A stretch of 64,000 bases of DNA from Cryphonectria parasitica EP155 (taxonomy: Eukaryota; Ascomycota; Sordariomycetes; Diaporthales; Cryphonectriaceae), in the NCBI RefSeq assembly GCF_011745365.1, contig NW_024468910.1, positions 1,826,068 to 1,890,067 of the forward strand, given 5' to 3'. Numbering within the stretch: the stretch's first letter is position 1; every line of letters begins with the position of its first letter. The notes beneath the pieces were generated by a model. The model saw only the letters and a program-made list of their open reading frames with translations, ran no database searches and was not told the origin of the DNA. Below are positions 1 through 10,045 of the stretch, in pieces. The position numbers and the translations under genes are program-made.

Positions 1-504
1 TTCTAAGAAGTGCAGCAGGTCTGATGTAAAGACAGGCAGGCTATAGAAGCGGGTTTTCATTGTTGTATTGTCTGATCAATATTATCATATTATCAGCTAT
101 AATTCTTCCGATCCTGCAGAGACTTATCTGCTTCTTTCCCCTTTTGAGGACTAAATGCTCGAGGATATTACCTGTCTGCAGAAACGCCGGTCTGCTTTCG
201 GAGAGCAAGACAGTCAATTCAGTCCTGGCCAGTTTCTAACCAGGCTACTCAGACTACCCAGTCCCAGTCCTCATCCGATAAGACAAACCCGACAACTCAG
301 GGTAAAGGGCAATGCGGACAGACTATCTGATATAACTTTTGCTTTTATGCAATGGCTGCTTTTTTTTTTTTTTTTTTTTTGTAGATATGTGTCCCTTGCT
401 CGGTGTTGATTGCATATATATATGGACTCGTCTTTGTTCCTTACTCTGTCTAGGAACAGAGTTCCGAAAAGCCTCGAAGCCAACACTACAAGAGAAGAGC
501 TTAC
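1..504. other. Left edge, no supported gene
   Basis: No convincing coding region. It holds a run of 21 T at about 360-380, which creates spurious lysine/phenylalanine-rich reading frames on both strands, and a TA-rich stretch near 416-422. The last five bases before the element (505-509, cctta) are the left copy of its target-site duplication. Confidence 0.5.
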
Positions 505-509
505 CCTTA

Positions 510-972
510 TGTAATGAATGCACTGCAATATCCGAAGATCTGAAGTACACAAAGGGTTTATGCTAACAAGAGCGGTGTCAAAGTAGTAACCACTGAATAC
601 GGAAATATAACTGAGTAATCCGTGCAAGTGCTGTTCATTCGCCTTTGGGGCTATTCAAGTGTGTAACAAATGAATACTTAGATTGACAACTGAAGAGCTA
701 TGTTCTGGTGATCTATCTAATGGTAATGAATGTGTTCTTATATATTCAGCTCTTCAGTGTGGCTCACCGTCTTTGTTGTACCTCATGGATTACCGTGGTG
801 ATCCAAGTGAGCCTGGTGAGCTGTGCTCCTGGTGATCCTGGTAATCCAACCTGTAACCCTAACCCTTGATTACCTAATCTCCTTTAGGCGTATTCGTGCT
901 TTGGGTCGTAATCCCTGGCTTTTCTGTTAGCGGGGCCTGTTCTGTGACCTGCATGCTGGATGGATCATAACA
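510..972 (-). repeat. LTR of element 1, 3' copy
   Basis: Begins TGTAATGA and ends TCATAACA on the plus strand. It contains a telomere-like segment (taaccctaaccctt, 854-867) and an inverted pair ACTGAAGAGCT / AGCTCTTCAGT flanking a TATA-rich core. Both features recur in the other LTRs of the window. Confidence 0.88.
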
Positions 973-1064
973 TCATCTCCCTCCTATCAGTCGTTGTTCT
1001 CAACGATCTTTCGTAAGTTTCCTGGCCAGTTCTTTGTACGCTGGATCATGCCTTCCTAATCGAG

Positions 1065-2098
1065 ATGTCGAACAGAGTCGACAAACCTTTTTCCAAGAAG
1101 ACCGAGCAGCGTAACCGTCTTTTCTTGGCTGTTGATCAGTTTGGTTTCGAGATTATGCTTTGTACTGCGTGTGCTTCTCGGAGTCTGGTGTGCAAGATGA
1201 TGGATGACACGAAGCGTTGTTCTCAGTGTATTCGTCGTGCCCGTTCTTGCGATGGTTGTGAGGTTCCCGTTTCTGCTCGTGAGTGTCCTTCCTTTCCTTT
1301 TCCACGTCCGCTCTGACGGCCCTCCCCTTTTCTAGTTTCGCGCATTATGGCGGAGGACAAGAAGCTAGAGTCGAAGGAGCGGGAAGCAGAGGCGAAGTTC
1401 GAGGAGGCCCATCGTCGGGCGTTGGAGGTCCTGGATGAGGCTCGTATGAAGATTTCGGAGTCCGCTGCCCATCTTGCCCGTTTACGCACCCAACGCAAGT
1501 CCCTTGCTTCGCGTGGTGCTCAGATGGTGTTGTGGTGGCCAGGGTGGTAGTCCGTGGGACATGGAGTACAGTGGGTCAAGGGTCCTCATACATATAAAGG
1601 ATACCACCCACTTTTCAAATTCTTTAGCTATAGGCAACAATCAAGCATCCTTTCTCTTCTTTTCAATTTTGAACCCTTTGGACAGGTCTAAGACAGGTTT
1701 TTCACCCTGTTCTTGTGCCCGTGTGGCCTTAGTTTGCTGTCCTCATCTGTACAGGCACGCTTGGGTTGCACGAGCCCTTGCCCATTGCTTCGGCAGCTGT
1801 TCGTTCCTTCTTTCGAGGGCGACGGCGCCCTAGTTCTGGTTCAATGGTGAACGCGGGCCTTGAGTCTCTCGACGAGTTGGATGAGCAGGAACGCCGCGAG
1901 GAGGAGGAGCGTAATCTTGCCGCGTCAGTTCGCGAAGTGGTATCGGCTGAGGATATTTTGGCTAATGATCCTTTGTTTGGTGGTTTTGATTGGAATTCCG
2001 TCAATCCCAATGGGGCTGTGGTGGATTATTCTGGCTTTCTGCAGAGTAGGGTTTCTGAAGCTTCTGGATCTCGGTCCGGGGCGGAGCGATCTTCCTAG
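1065..2098 (+). pseudogene. Antisense ORF of gypsy element 1: Cys-rich plus coiled-coil protein, interrupted
   Basis: Runs opposite to gag-pol. Exon 1 (1065-1278) encodes a cluster of Cys pairs (CTAC, CSQC, CDGC). A 57-nt intron (1279-1335, gtgagt to ctag) joins in frame to a Glu/Lys/Arg-rich helical segment (from 1336). The frame is lost near 1525-1550, where about 200 bp of unrelated-looking sequence follows. The C-terminal part resumes about 1807-2098: an acidic coiled-coil, a segment with DPLFGGFDW, and a Ser/Arg/Glu-rich tail. The same architecture occurs in element 2 at 4548-5156, so it is a conserved element-encoded protein, not a host gene. Function unknown; a zinc-binding or nucleic-acid-binding role is a guess. 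Confidence 0.6.
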
Positions 2099-2269
2099 GT
2101 GCTGGTTTCTGGTTTCTGTCTTGATTCGTGGTGTGTTGCCCTGGTGCAGACCAAATGTCTCGTATTGGTGCCTGCATCCTTATTTCTGTAACCTGCGAGG
2201 ACCCTGGTACGATGGTGGCGTTCTTTCCGCTAGATTCTTCTTCTTGAGCTATCAGCCTTGCTGATCTGG

Positions 2270-2749
2270 AGGTATGTGTGAATCCGTGTGAAGCCTCTTT
2301 TCTTGAGTATCCTTCAGTAACTGAATTCGATCCTGCGTCGTTGATTGCAACCATCCTGTTGGATACAGCTTGTTCCCAAGAGATCTGGCCAGTAGTCTAA
2401 TCGATTCGAGAATTATGCTTTCTGAGCCAAGAAATGCTTAGAATCAACTTGTATCCTGCTGTATCTGTGATATCAAAGGCGATAGACATCATATAATCTT
2501 GGATTAAGACTAGTAGATGATCAGTTTCCATATCGATTATACCTTGATTATATGCAACGATCTGTTCTTTTACAGTGAGGAGATCATAGGTTTCCTTCTT
2601 CTGATGCTAATCAATATATGCCTTGTTGATAATTCTGAGGAATATGAAGTTTCCTTAAGCGCTACTATTTAATAGAGCTCTGTACTTGTTTCCATAAATG
2701 TAAGCATCGAGTTTTATGTGCGCTTCGTTTCTGCTGTATGCAGCATATA
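2270..2749 (-). pseudogene. Decayed gypsy protease-region remnant in element 1
   Basis: Aligns by eye with 8310-8770 of element 2, the region encoding the retroviral-type aspartic protease. It is more AT-rich, with many C-to-T and G-to-A differences. It abuts the LTR at 2750 directly, so the deletion removed gag and the leader. No open frame remains. Confidence 0.65.
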
Positions 2750-3214
2750 TGTAAAGAACTGCACTGCAATATCCGAAGATCTGTAGTATACAAAGGGTTT
2801 ATGCTAACAAGAGCAGTATCAAAGTAGAATCCACTGAATACGGAAATATAACTGAGTAATCCGTACAAGTGCTGTTCATTCGCCTTTGGGGCTATTCAAG
2901 TGTGTAACAAATGAATATTTAGATTGACGACTGAAGAGCTATATCCTGGTGGTCTATCTAATGGTAATGAACGTGTCCTTATATATCCAGCTCTTCAGTG
3001 TGGCTCACCGTCTTTGTCGTACCTCATGGATCACCGTGGTGATCCAAGTGAGCCTGGTGAGCTGTGCTCCTGGTGATCCTGGTAATCCAACCCTGTAACC
3101 CTAACCCTTGATTACCTAATCTCCTTTAGGCGTATTCGTGCTTTGGGTCGTAATCCCTGGCTTTTCTGTTGGCGGGGCCTGTCCTGTGACCTGCATGCTG
3201 GATGGGTCATAACA
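2750..3214 (-). repeat. LTR of element 1, 5' copy
   Basis: Near-identical partner of 510-972. It starts TGTAAAGA (one change from TGTAATGA), ends TCATAACA, and is followed by the second cctta duplication at 3215-3219. The telomere-like motif is at 3096-3109. Confidence 0.88.
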
Positions 3215-3219
3215 CCTTA

Positions 3220-4150
3220 TCTCAAGTAGAACGCTGTGGACCATCCCCTTTTATAAAGGAAGAAGAAAAGAAAATCCTCCTCCAAGACGCAATCAGGCAG
3301 ACTAAATATTTTAGTTCCAAGTTCGATCATCATAGCCCTACCACATACATTCCTCGTCCCTCGTACCCAGATAAGCCACTAAAAGTAGCTATCTTTCAAA
3401 TACTTGGCAATATCGGTAGTAAGTAGTCAAGCAAGCATGACCGTTGCGCCTAGACATCGCCATCGTCGTCGCACCTGAAAGCTCAAGTCAGTATCATGAG
3501 AATTGCATTGTACTCATACTATAAGGAAGTACTTACTCGGGAGGCTCGAGCGAGTAGACGGGTATAGATCATTATTGACTAAGCAGGTCTGACACCGCTT
3601 TCTCTATTTGCTCTTGTCTGTTCAACTTACCGCCTTCCTCTTTAGTTACTTTCCTTATCTTACACTTTCTCCTTGCACCCGGCTTACCGCCTTCTTCTTT
3701 TGCTTGCCTTCTCATTCATTCACCGCTTTCTTCTTTAGTTCTATTTCCCAGTGACGCAAATGCCCAACGCCTTATTTGTTTAGATCCAGTCTATTCGCTA
3801 TCCCTCAATTTTTATCACCATACCTGAAGAACTCACTTCAAAAAAGCGGAAATAGGAGATGTCTGAATAAAAAAAACACATGCTGTGGAGTTCCGGTGTG
3901 CTGTGCTGCCATTCAATCCAAAGCCCTTGCGGGAGGTACATTATGACAGAATTGGAGGCCGAACCGCGAAGCATCTAGTCACCTGTGAAAAATGGGGCAT
4001 ATTTAACCCTAACCCTCTGTTTTGGTCTCCGTATAAACCATCTCAGAGCCTGGTTTAGTTACTTAGAAGATCTTCCTTTGTATTAGATAGATTCAATCTC
4101 AACACTCATTCAGCCACTTCCACGTGCTCAGCTCATACGTTTCTCCTTAT
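3220..4150. other. Gene-poor spacer between the two gypsy elements
   Basis: Only a short weak frame (3202-3426). Pyrimidine-rich tract at about 3600-3745 with three imperfect copies of accgccttcttctttag. Telomere-like taaccctaaccct at 4003-4015. The distal part of the left LTR of element 2 that should precede 4151 is absent. Confidence 0.5.
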
Positions 4151-4458
4151 CAGTATATAAGACTGAATACTTAGATTGACAACTGAAGAGCTATGTACAA
4201 GATCTATCTACTGGTAGTAATGACTGTGGTTATATATCCGGCTCTTCAGCCCTGACTATCTTGACTATGTGCTGATTCCTCATAGTCGTTTCCTGAATAT
4301 GTTGACTATGTTCATAGTCAACATAGTCACGCTAGTAATCCTATCCCTGGATTACATAATCAGGATTCTGTCAATGTTGCATTGGTTTTTCTGCTGTCCT
4401 GTATCCTGCTGTTGGTGTGGTTGGTTTTCGTAACCTGCATGTTGAATGGGTCATAACA
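4151..4458 (-). repeat. Truncated 3' LTR of element 2
   Basis: Matches 11105-11409 (start cagtatataag, end TCATAACA) but lacks about 145 bp present at the left end of the other LTR. No target duplication matching atacc (11410-11414) is seen here, so the end was lost after insertion or by recombination. Confidence 0.82.
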
Positions 4459-4471
4459 TCATCTCCCTCCT
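4459..4471 (-). other. Polypurine tract of element 2
   Basis: On the minus strand AGGAGGGAGATGA directly precedes the 3' LTR. The same tract lies next to the LTR of element 1 at 973-985. Such tracts prime plus-strand DNA synthesis in LTR retrotransposons. Confidence 0.7.
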
Positions 4472-4547
4472 ATCGATCGTTGTTCCTAACGATCTTCTGT
4501 AAGTTTCCGAGCATCCCCTGTCGTATGGTCATGCCTTCCTAATCAGG

Positions 4548-5156
4548 ATGTCGAACCAGGTCAATAATTCCCGTGTTGCAAAACCTCGTTCTCATCGTTT
4601 ACCCACTGCTCCTAAGAGCACGCAGGATCGCGATCTGCTGATCTCAAAGATCCTCAAGAATTTCATCGAGATGCTCTCTTGTTCTTATTGTGAGGATTGC
4701 GGACTTGAATTGTGCAAGGTTTCTCCGCTGGATTCTTCTGGTTGCGCCGAGTGCGTCAAGCTTGGGCGGTCGAAGTGTGACGTTCTTGGTCCGATCCCCG
4801 AGGAGTTGTCCAATATCGCTGTTCAGCATCGGCGGCTGGAGGATGAGATCGAGGGTTTGGAAGAGAAACTTCTTCGTCTGCGGAAACAGAAGCGTATGTA
4901 GTCTGAAAAGATGAAACGTGCTCTGCATCGCGGCATTACTCGTGTGGAGGAGCTGGATCGCGTGGAGGCTGAGGAGGCCGAGGCGGAGCGTCTTCGTGCG
5001 GAAGAGGATAGGAGGGCTGCCAAGGCCCTGGTTCCCGAGGGTCCCCTTCTCGAGAATTTCGACATTCTTGCTTCCGACCTCTCCCTGGTGGATTGGAGTC
5101 AGGAGCTAGCTGGGCTGGAGCGATCCGGTGGTCAGGCGAGTTCGTCTCGTTCTTGA
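4548..5156 (+). pseudogene. Antisense ORF of gypsy element 2: Cys-rich N-terminus, coiled-coil, Ser-rich tail
   Basis: About 202 codons in one frame, interrupted by a single TAG at 4899-4901 that could derive from CAG by C-to-T. Residues 40-80 hold Cys pairs (CSYC, CEDC, CAEC) in a spacing suggestive of a small zinc-binding fold. A Glu/Leu/Arg-rich helix follows, then an acidic coiled-coil and the tail. It is homologous to 1065-2098. It converges on pol and overlaps its end by 25 bp (5132-5156). The start codon sits 90 bp from the LTR edge, so the LTR or its flank could drive it. Function unknown. Confidence 0.62.
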
Positions 5157-6480
5157 TGTGAGAGTGTGTTCCAAAATTCCTTGATAAGTTCTTTGCTGAT
5201 ATTCGCGGGTTTTTCCCATGAGTTCTCGCTGCTACTGTAGTTCTTCCATTGAACTAAATACTGGTATTCTCTTCCTCTTTTCCTTGCTCTGAGGATTTTA
5301 TCGACTTGATATTGCTCATCGTCTGATTCGATAGGCTCGTCGTATGCGAGTTTGGCGGTATCCGGGGCTGGTTCCAAGAGTGAGATGTGAAAGACTGGGT
5401 GTAGTCTTTTGTATGGGATGGTGAGTTCGTAGTTAACTGGTGAGATTTTTCGCACAATTTTGAAGGGTCCTAGTTTCTTGTGATCGAGCTTGTTGTTGGG
5501 TTGTGTGGTTTTGATGTTTTTTCGTCTTAAATAGACTTTATCTCCCTCCTTTAGGATTAGTCCCTCAATCCTTTTGGAGTTAGCTGCGATCGCCATTTGT
5601 TCTCTAACCTTTCTAAGCTCTGATTGGAGGTTCTTATGAATGTTCTTTAGCCTGTTGGTTTTCTGAATAGCATCTTCAGCATCTGCGCTGGGAATCGTCT
5701 TGTGGTATGCTGTGGGGTTGTATCCATATATCGCGTAGAAGGGTGACACCTTCGTAGTGCTCATGTCTGCGCTGTTATATGCGAATTCTGCAAGTGATAG
5801 CCATTATATCCAATCATCCTGTTGCTTATTGATGTAGTGGCATAGATACTGTTCTACAATCTGGTTGATACGTTCTGTCTGTCCGTCTGTCTCTGGGTGA
5901 AATGCGGTGGAAAGTTGTTGTTTCGATCCGAGTAACCTGGTAAGTGAGATTCAAAACTTGGATGCAAACTTCCTGTCTCTATCGGATATGATTTCTTGTG
6001 GCATGCTGTGCTTGCTTACAATTGTTCGGAGTATCGTGTAGGCGAGTTCCTCTGCAGTGCTGCTTTCCTTATAGAGTAGGAAGTACGCATACTTGCTCAG
6101 TCTGCAAACCACTACCAAGATGCTATCAAATTGTACCTTGGTTAAGAGTTCTCGTAAGAGTAGTAACTTGGTAATAAAGTCTAGGCTGATGGAAGACCAA
6201 ATAGCGCTAGGTACTAGTAAGGGTTAGAGCAGTTCGTAGGGCTTGTATCTGTTTGTCTTGTTCTTGTTGCAACTATTGCATTCCTTTAAGAGGTCCCTGA
6301 TCCTCTTCTTGAGTTCTGGCGGGTTTCAGTATCTCGAAATCCTGTTGTATATAGCTCTGATTCCTTGGTAGCTGTGTGCTGGTGCTTCGTGCATGTCCTT
6401 GATGTATTAGTCTTGTTCTTCTGAGGTTATCTGTTCTGGGTTCTTTCTGTTGTAGCTGATCCTGAGGGTGATGTTTAATT
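5132..6480 (-). pseudogene. Gypsy integrase with C-terminal chromodomain, decayed
   Basis: The final 210 codons (5764-5132) are open and contain the integrase C-terminal fold (KLGPFKIVRKI, HPVFHISLLEP) and a chromodomain (YQVDKILRARKR then YLVQWKNY and SWEKPANI). Upstream, translation is interrupted by stops, but the zinc-binding motif (ECNSC) and DDE core can be followed: SLDFI, ISDRDRKF and [10 protein letters not shown]. One clear stop is TGG to TGA before AEYLSQF upstream, and CAA to TAA before WLSLAEFAYN. The chromodomain probably recognised methylated histone H3 to guide insertion. Confidence 0.82.
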
Positions 6481-8383
6481 CCCTGTGTGCGTTGGTGAGG
6501 TTCCCTTCCTTATCTCTTTCGAAGATGTTCTGAATTTCTTCTTCAATATGATCCCTGTGATCTGGTCTTCTGCTGAGGGCGTCTGCTCTAGCATTTTCTT
6601 TTCCCTGGACGTAGATGATCTTGAAGTCAAACTGGGATAGATATTCTGCTCATCTCACCTGTCGTCGATTTAAGATCTTCGTTGTCATGAATGAGGTGAG
6701 ATTCTTATGATCCGAAAACACTTTGATCGTGTGTTTGGCGCCAATAAGATAGTGTTCCCATTCCTTGAATGCTTCTACTATGGCCATGAGTTCCTTGTCT
6801 GGTATCCCGTACCGTAGCTCTAGTCCGTTGAGCTTCTTGAAGAAATTGGCAATCAGGCGTAAGCGTCCCTGATCGTCCCGTTGGTTAAATTCTCCGCCAA
6901 GTGCGTAATCCGAGGAGTTCGTTCAAAGTTCATACTCCTTTTCTGGATCGGATTCTTCCAAATTTGGGTCTTTGGCAACTAGCTCTTTGATCTTATTGAA
7001 GGCGTAACTTTCCTGATCTGACCAGAGGAATGGTTGTTCCTTCTTGGTGAGGTTTGTGAGGGGTCTGGCAATCTCGCTGTATTTTCCGATAAACTGTTGG
7101 TAAAAGTTGGCATATCCGAGGAATGCTCGAACGTCCGTGACATTCTTGGATTCAGGCTATTCCTTGAGTGCCTGGATCTTGTTTTTCTGCATTCGAATGC
7201 GTCTTAGTTCAATCGTATATCCGAGGTAGTCAACTTTCTGAACATGAAATTGATACTTCGTAGGCTCGACTAGGAGTTTGGCGTTTTGGAGCATCTGTAG
7301 CACTGTTCTGATGTGCTGCTTGTGCGTCTCAAGATTTTTCGAGTAAATGAGGATGTTGTTAAAGTAAACGATGATGAAGATATTGAGGAATTCGCATAGA
7401 ATGTGATTAATCATTTCCTGGAAAGATGCGGGTGCGTTAGTCAATCCGAAGAGCATGACTAGGTATTCATATTGTTCGTAGCGAGTCCTGAAGGCTGTCT
7501 TCTATATATCTCCTTCCTTGATGGGGATGTGGTGATATCCTTCCTTGAGATCGAGAGCTGTGAACCATTGTGCGCCTCATAGTCGGTTTCGTAGTTCCTT
7601 GTTGAGGGGTAAGGGGTACCGATTCTTGATGGTAATGTTGTTGAGTTGCCTATAGTCAATGCAAAGTCTGAGTTTGCTGTTCTTCTTGGGTATAAACAGG
7701 ATGGGGTATCCTGCTAGGGATTGTAATGGTTGTATGTAGCCTTTCTTGATGTTCTCATCGAGATACTCCTTGAGCGCTTGAAGTCTTGCTTCATCAAGTT
7801 CATAAATGGGGAAGAACTTCGGTTGAGATCCTTCCTTGAGTGGGATTTTGTGGTTGTATGGGCTGTATTCTGGTAGTCCATGCTCGAACTTTCCTGAGAA
7901 TAGTTGTTTGAATTCGTAGTACTCTTGTAGTATGCTATCGAATGTTGGTATGGGTCCTTCTTCTGTTTCCGCTATCTGGGTGAACAGGAGGTACTGTTGA
8001 GCGTGCTTCTTCTCGCTGATCGCTGGTCTATGGCAGCTCCGGGGGCCTTGGGTAGTCGCTCCGGGCCGGACCGAACGCCTGGGGGTCTGGTGTCGAGATT
8101 TCCTTGTGGTTCCACAGTTCACATTCTGAAGCTTTTCTTCGTCGCTCCGGGGCGGACCGTTCTGCTGAGGGTCTCTCTTCCGTTGTCGTGCTAACCTGCT
8201 GGCGCTCTGGCACTGGTTGGGTCCGCCTATTACTAGGTTCTTCTCCATGGTTAATCGGGGCACCCGTTGTTCCCGTTTTTCGTTGTCTTCTTCCCGATTC
8301 GGAGGTATGTATAGATTCGTTTGAGTTCTCTTGCCTTGAGTAATACTCAGTAACTGAATCTCGTCCTGCGCTGTTGATTGCAA
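6481..8383 (-). pseudogene. Gypsy reverse transcriptase and RNase H, decayed
   Basis: The N-terminal part (8383-7577) shows [11 protein letters not shown] and [11 protein letters not shown]. The next frame (7456-7157) has FGLTNAPASFQ and the catalytic loop, but reads YFNN where YxDD is required: both aspartates are asparagine, a G-to-A type change that kills polymerase activity. RNase H follows (IPDKELMAIVEAFKEWEHYL; VFSDHKNLT near 6700-6830). Frames are broken between 7459 and 7577 and below 7157. Confidence 0.82.
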
Positions 8384-8624
8384 CTATCTCTCTGGGTACG
8401 GCTTGTTCCCATGAGATCTGGCCAGTAGTTCAATCGATTCGAGGATTGTGCTCTTTGAGCCATGGAAGTCCTACAATCAGTTCATGCTGTGCTGTATCTG
8501 TGATATCAAAAGAAACCTTGGTTGTGTGTCCCTGGATCAAGATAGGTAGATGATTAGTCTCCGTGTTGATTATACCTTGGTTGTATGCAACGGGTTGTTC
8601 TTCCACAGTGCTGAGAGTGTATGG

Positions 8625-8924
8625 TTATCCCTTCCATTTCCATTGTAGTTGTGCCTGATTGACGATGCGTGGGGATATGAAGTTTCCCTGAGCGCCACTG
8701 TTCAATAGTGCGCTGTATCTGTGTCCAAAGATGTATGCATCGAGCTTGATGTGAGCGTAGTTCGTTTTAGAGGCTTCACATAGGAACTGTCCTGGTTCGA
8801 TTGTCTGTAGTCCCGTTACAGGCGATCCTGTTCTTTTGGGGTCTCTGAAGGCCGCTTGCCTTTTCCTTGAGCCCGTGTGGCTGCTTCTTGGGCGAGCTTC
8901 TTGGCTTGCTTCTGCCCGTATCAT
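8625..8924 (-). pseudogene. Gypsy aspartic protease segment
   Basis: Contains LLNSGAQGNFIS, in which the expected active-site DSGA is NSGA (Asp to Asn, GAT/GAC to AAC). This would abolish polyprotein processing. Basic, low-complexity sequence precedes it. It lies between the gag knuckle and reverse transcriptase, the usual gypsy order. Confidence 0.75.
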
Positions 8925-9391
8925 TGTTGCCGTTGGTCATCTTTCTATCGATGCCAATTGCGAACCTTGTCATTGATGTGGATGGTGCAGAGTGTTGTCT
9001 TGCACTGCTACCATTCCATTTGCTTAGTTACGCAGATCCTGGGGCAATCGTCCGGTAGATCAATATACGCATTATGGTTGTTTCTGCTGAGAACTTGCCG
9101 AAATCATAGGTCTGCTTCTTTTGTAGCCTGAATAATTTGTTCGGATTCTCTTGCTGGAAATCATTCGTGATTGATCTTCTCGGAAAAGTGGTTTCTGCAG
9201 CTGTGACTAACGCAGGAGATCCATGCCAGTTCCCAGTGCTTGGGGTGTGATATGCTGATCCTTGGATCTTCGTACTGCGTAGCTTCCGTATTGTGGATGG
9301 GAACGCTGGTGAAAAGTTCTTTTAAGTCTAGTCCGTATACGATGTGTTCGACGATCGTGTTTTGCTTATTCCATCCAAATCCTCGTGAATG

Positions 9392-9862
9392 CTATCCTGG
9401 CTTCATCGAGGCCTGGCTCTCGCTGTTGGTATCGCTGAGAGTTATCTGTGACAGTTCGTCTGGCTGTCTTTCCGGTAGGTGCTCTTCCTGGCTGGAGAGT
9501 CGTTCGTACCAGTGTCCGAGGGGATACCATCCCTTGTCTGTGTCTCGGAACATCGCCTGTGGTGCTGGTGATGGGGAATGCTGGAGAGTGCCGCTACTGA
9601 GGGCTTTCTGGAGTGCTTCCTTTGTGGCACTTGAGCAATCCGAGTCGTTGCTGTCTGTTCGTCGTCCCACCGCCAGTTGCTTTTTCCCTTTAGGTGCTTT
9701 GGGGAACCATCCTGAGCCTTCCTTCGCCGCGAGGTGTGTTAAGCAGCTATTGTTGTAACAGAAGGTCCAATTAAGAGTTCTGTGGTCGATAGGGTCCGAC
9801 ACTTGCTCCGGTAGGGTGTTATTACTCAGATGATTGGATTCCTGTCGTCGAGCAACATTCAC
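9392..9862 (-). pseudogene. Gag-protease spacer region of element 2
   Basis: Open frame with TFCYNNSCLTHLAAKEGSGW followed by polar, Ser/Asp-rich linker. The Cys and His spacing suggests a second metal-binding motif between gag and protease. No catalytic motif. Confidence 0.45.
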
Positions 9863-9899
9863 CTGTCGTCCTTTCTGGACTGGTTGCCACTTGCCTTTC

Positions 9900-9965
9900 C
9901 TGGGCTAACGGCAGTTGCGTGAGATATATCCCTGTTTGTTGCAGTTGTAGCAGGTGATATTGCTC
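9900..9965 (-). pseudogene. Gag CCHC zinc knuckle with lost histidine
   Basis: Minus-strand translation reads CYNCNKQGYISRNC. The spacing is that of a C-X2-C-X4-H-X4-C knuckle, but the His position is Tyr (CAT to TAT, a CpA to TpA change, the classic RIP dinucleotide). Confidence 0.7.
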
Positions 9966-10045
9966 CCTTTGCTGTACTATCTGTTAGCAGCGTCGAGCTC
10001 CATAGGGCCAGCGTGCATAGTGCCGCTCTGGGCTGTGCTACCGTG

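Larger units (their letters stand above)
510..3214 (-). mobile_element. Internally deleted Ty3/gypsy LTR retrotransposon, element 1
   Basis: Two LTRs of about 463 bp (510-972 and 2750-3214) in the same orientation enclose only 1.8 kb. The 5-bp direct repeats cctta at 505-509 and 3215-3219 show this is one insertion event. Read on the minus strand the LTR starts TGTTATGA and ends TTACA. A purine-rich tract lies next to 972, as in element 2. Inside remain the antisense ORF and a decayed protease segment. Gag, primer-binding region, reverse transcriptase, RNase H and integrase are missing, so the copy cannot act alone. Confidence 0.85.

Noticed and set aside
271..627. 118- and 75-codon frames over the T-run near 360
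   Set aside because: They translate a homopolymer into Lys or Phe runs, overlap on opposite strands and include LTR sequence.
4003..4017. Chromosome end (telomere)
   Set aside because: Only two telomere-like units, internal, and similar units occur within LTRs; no terminal array is present.
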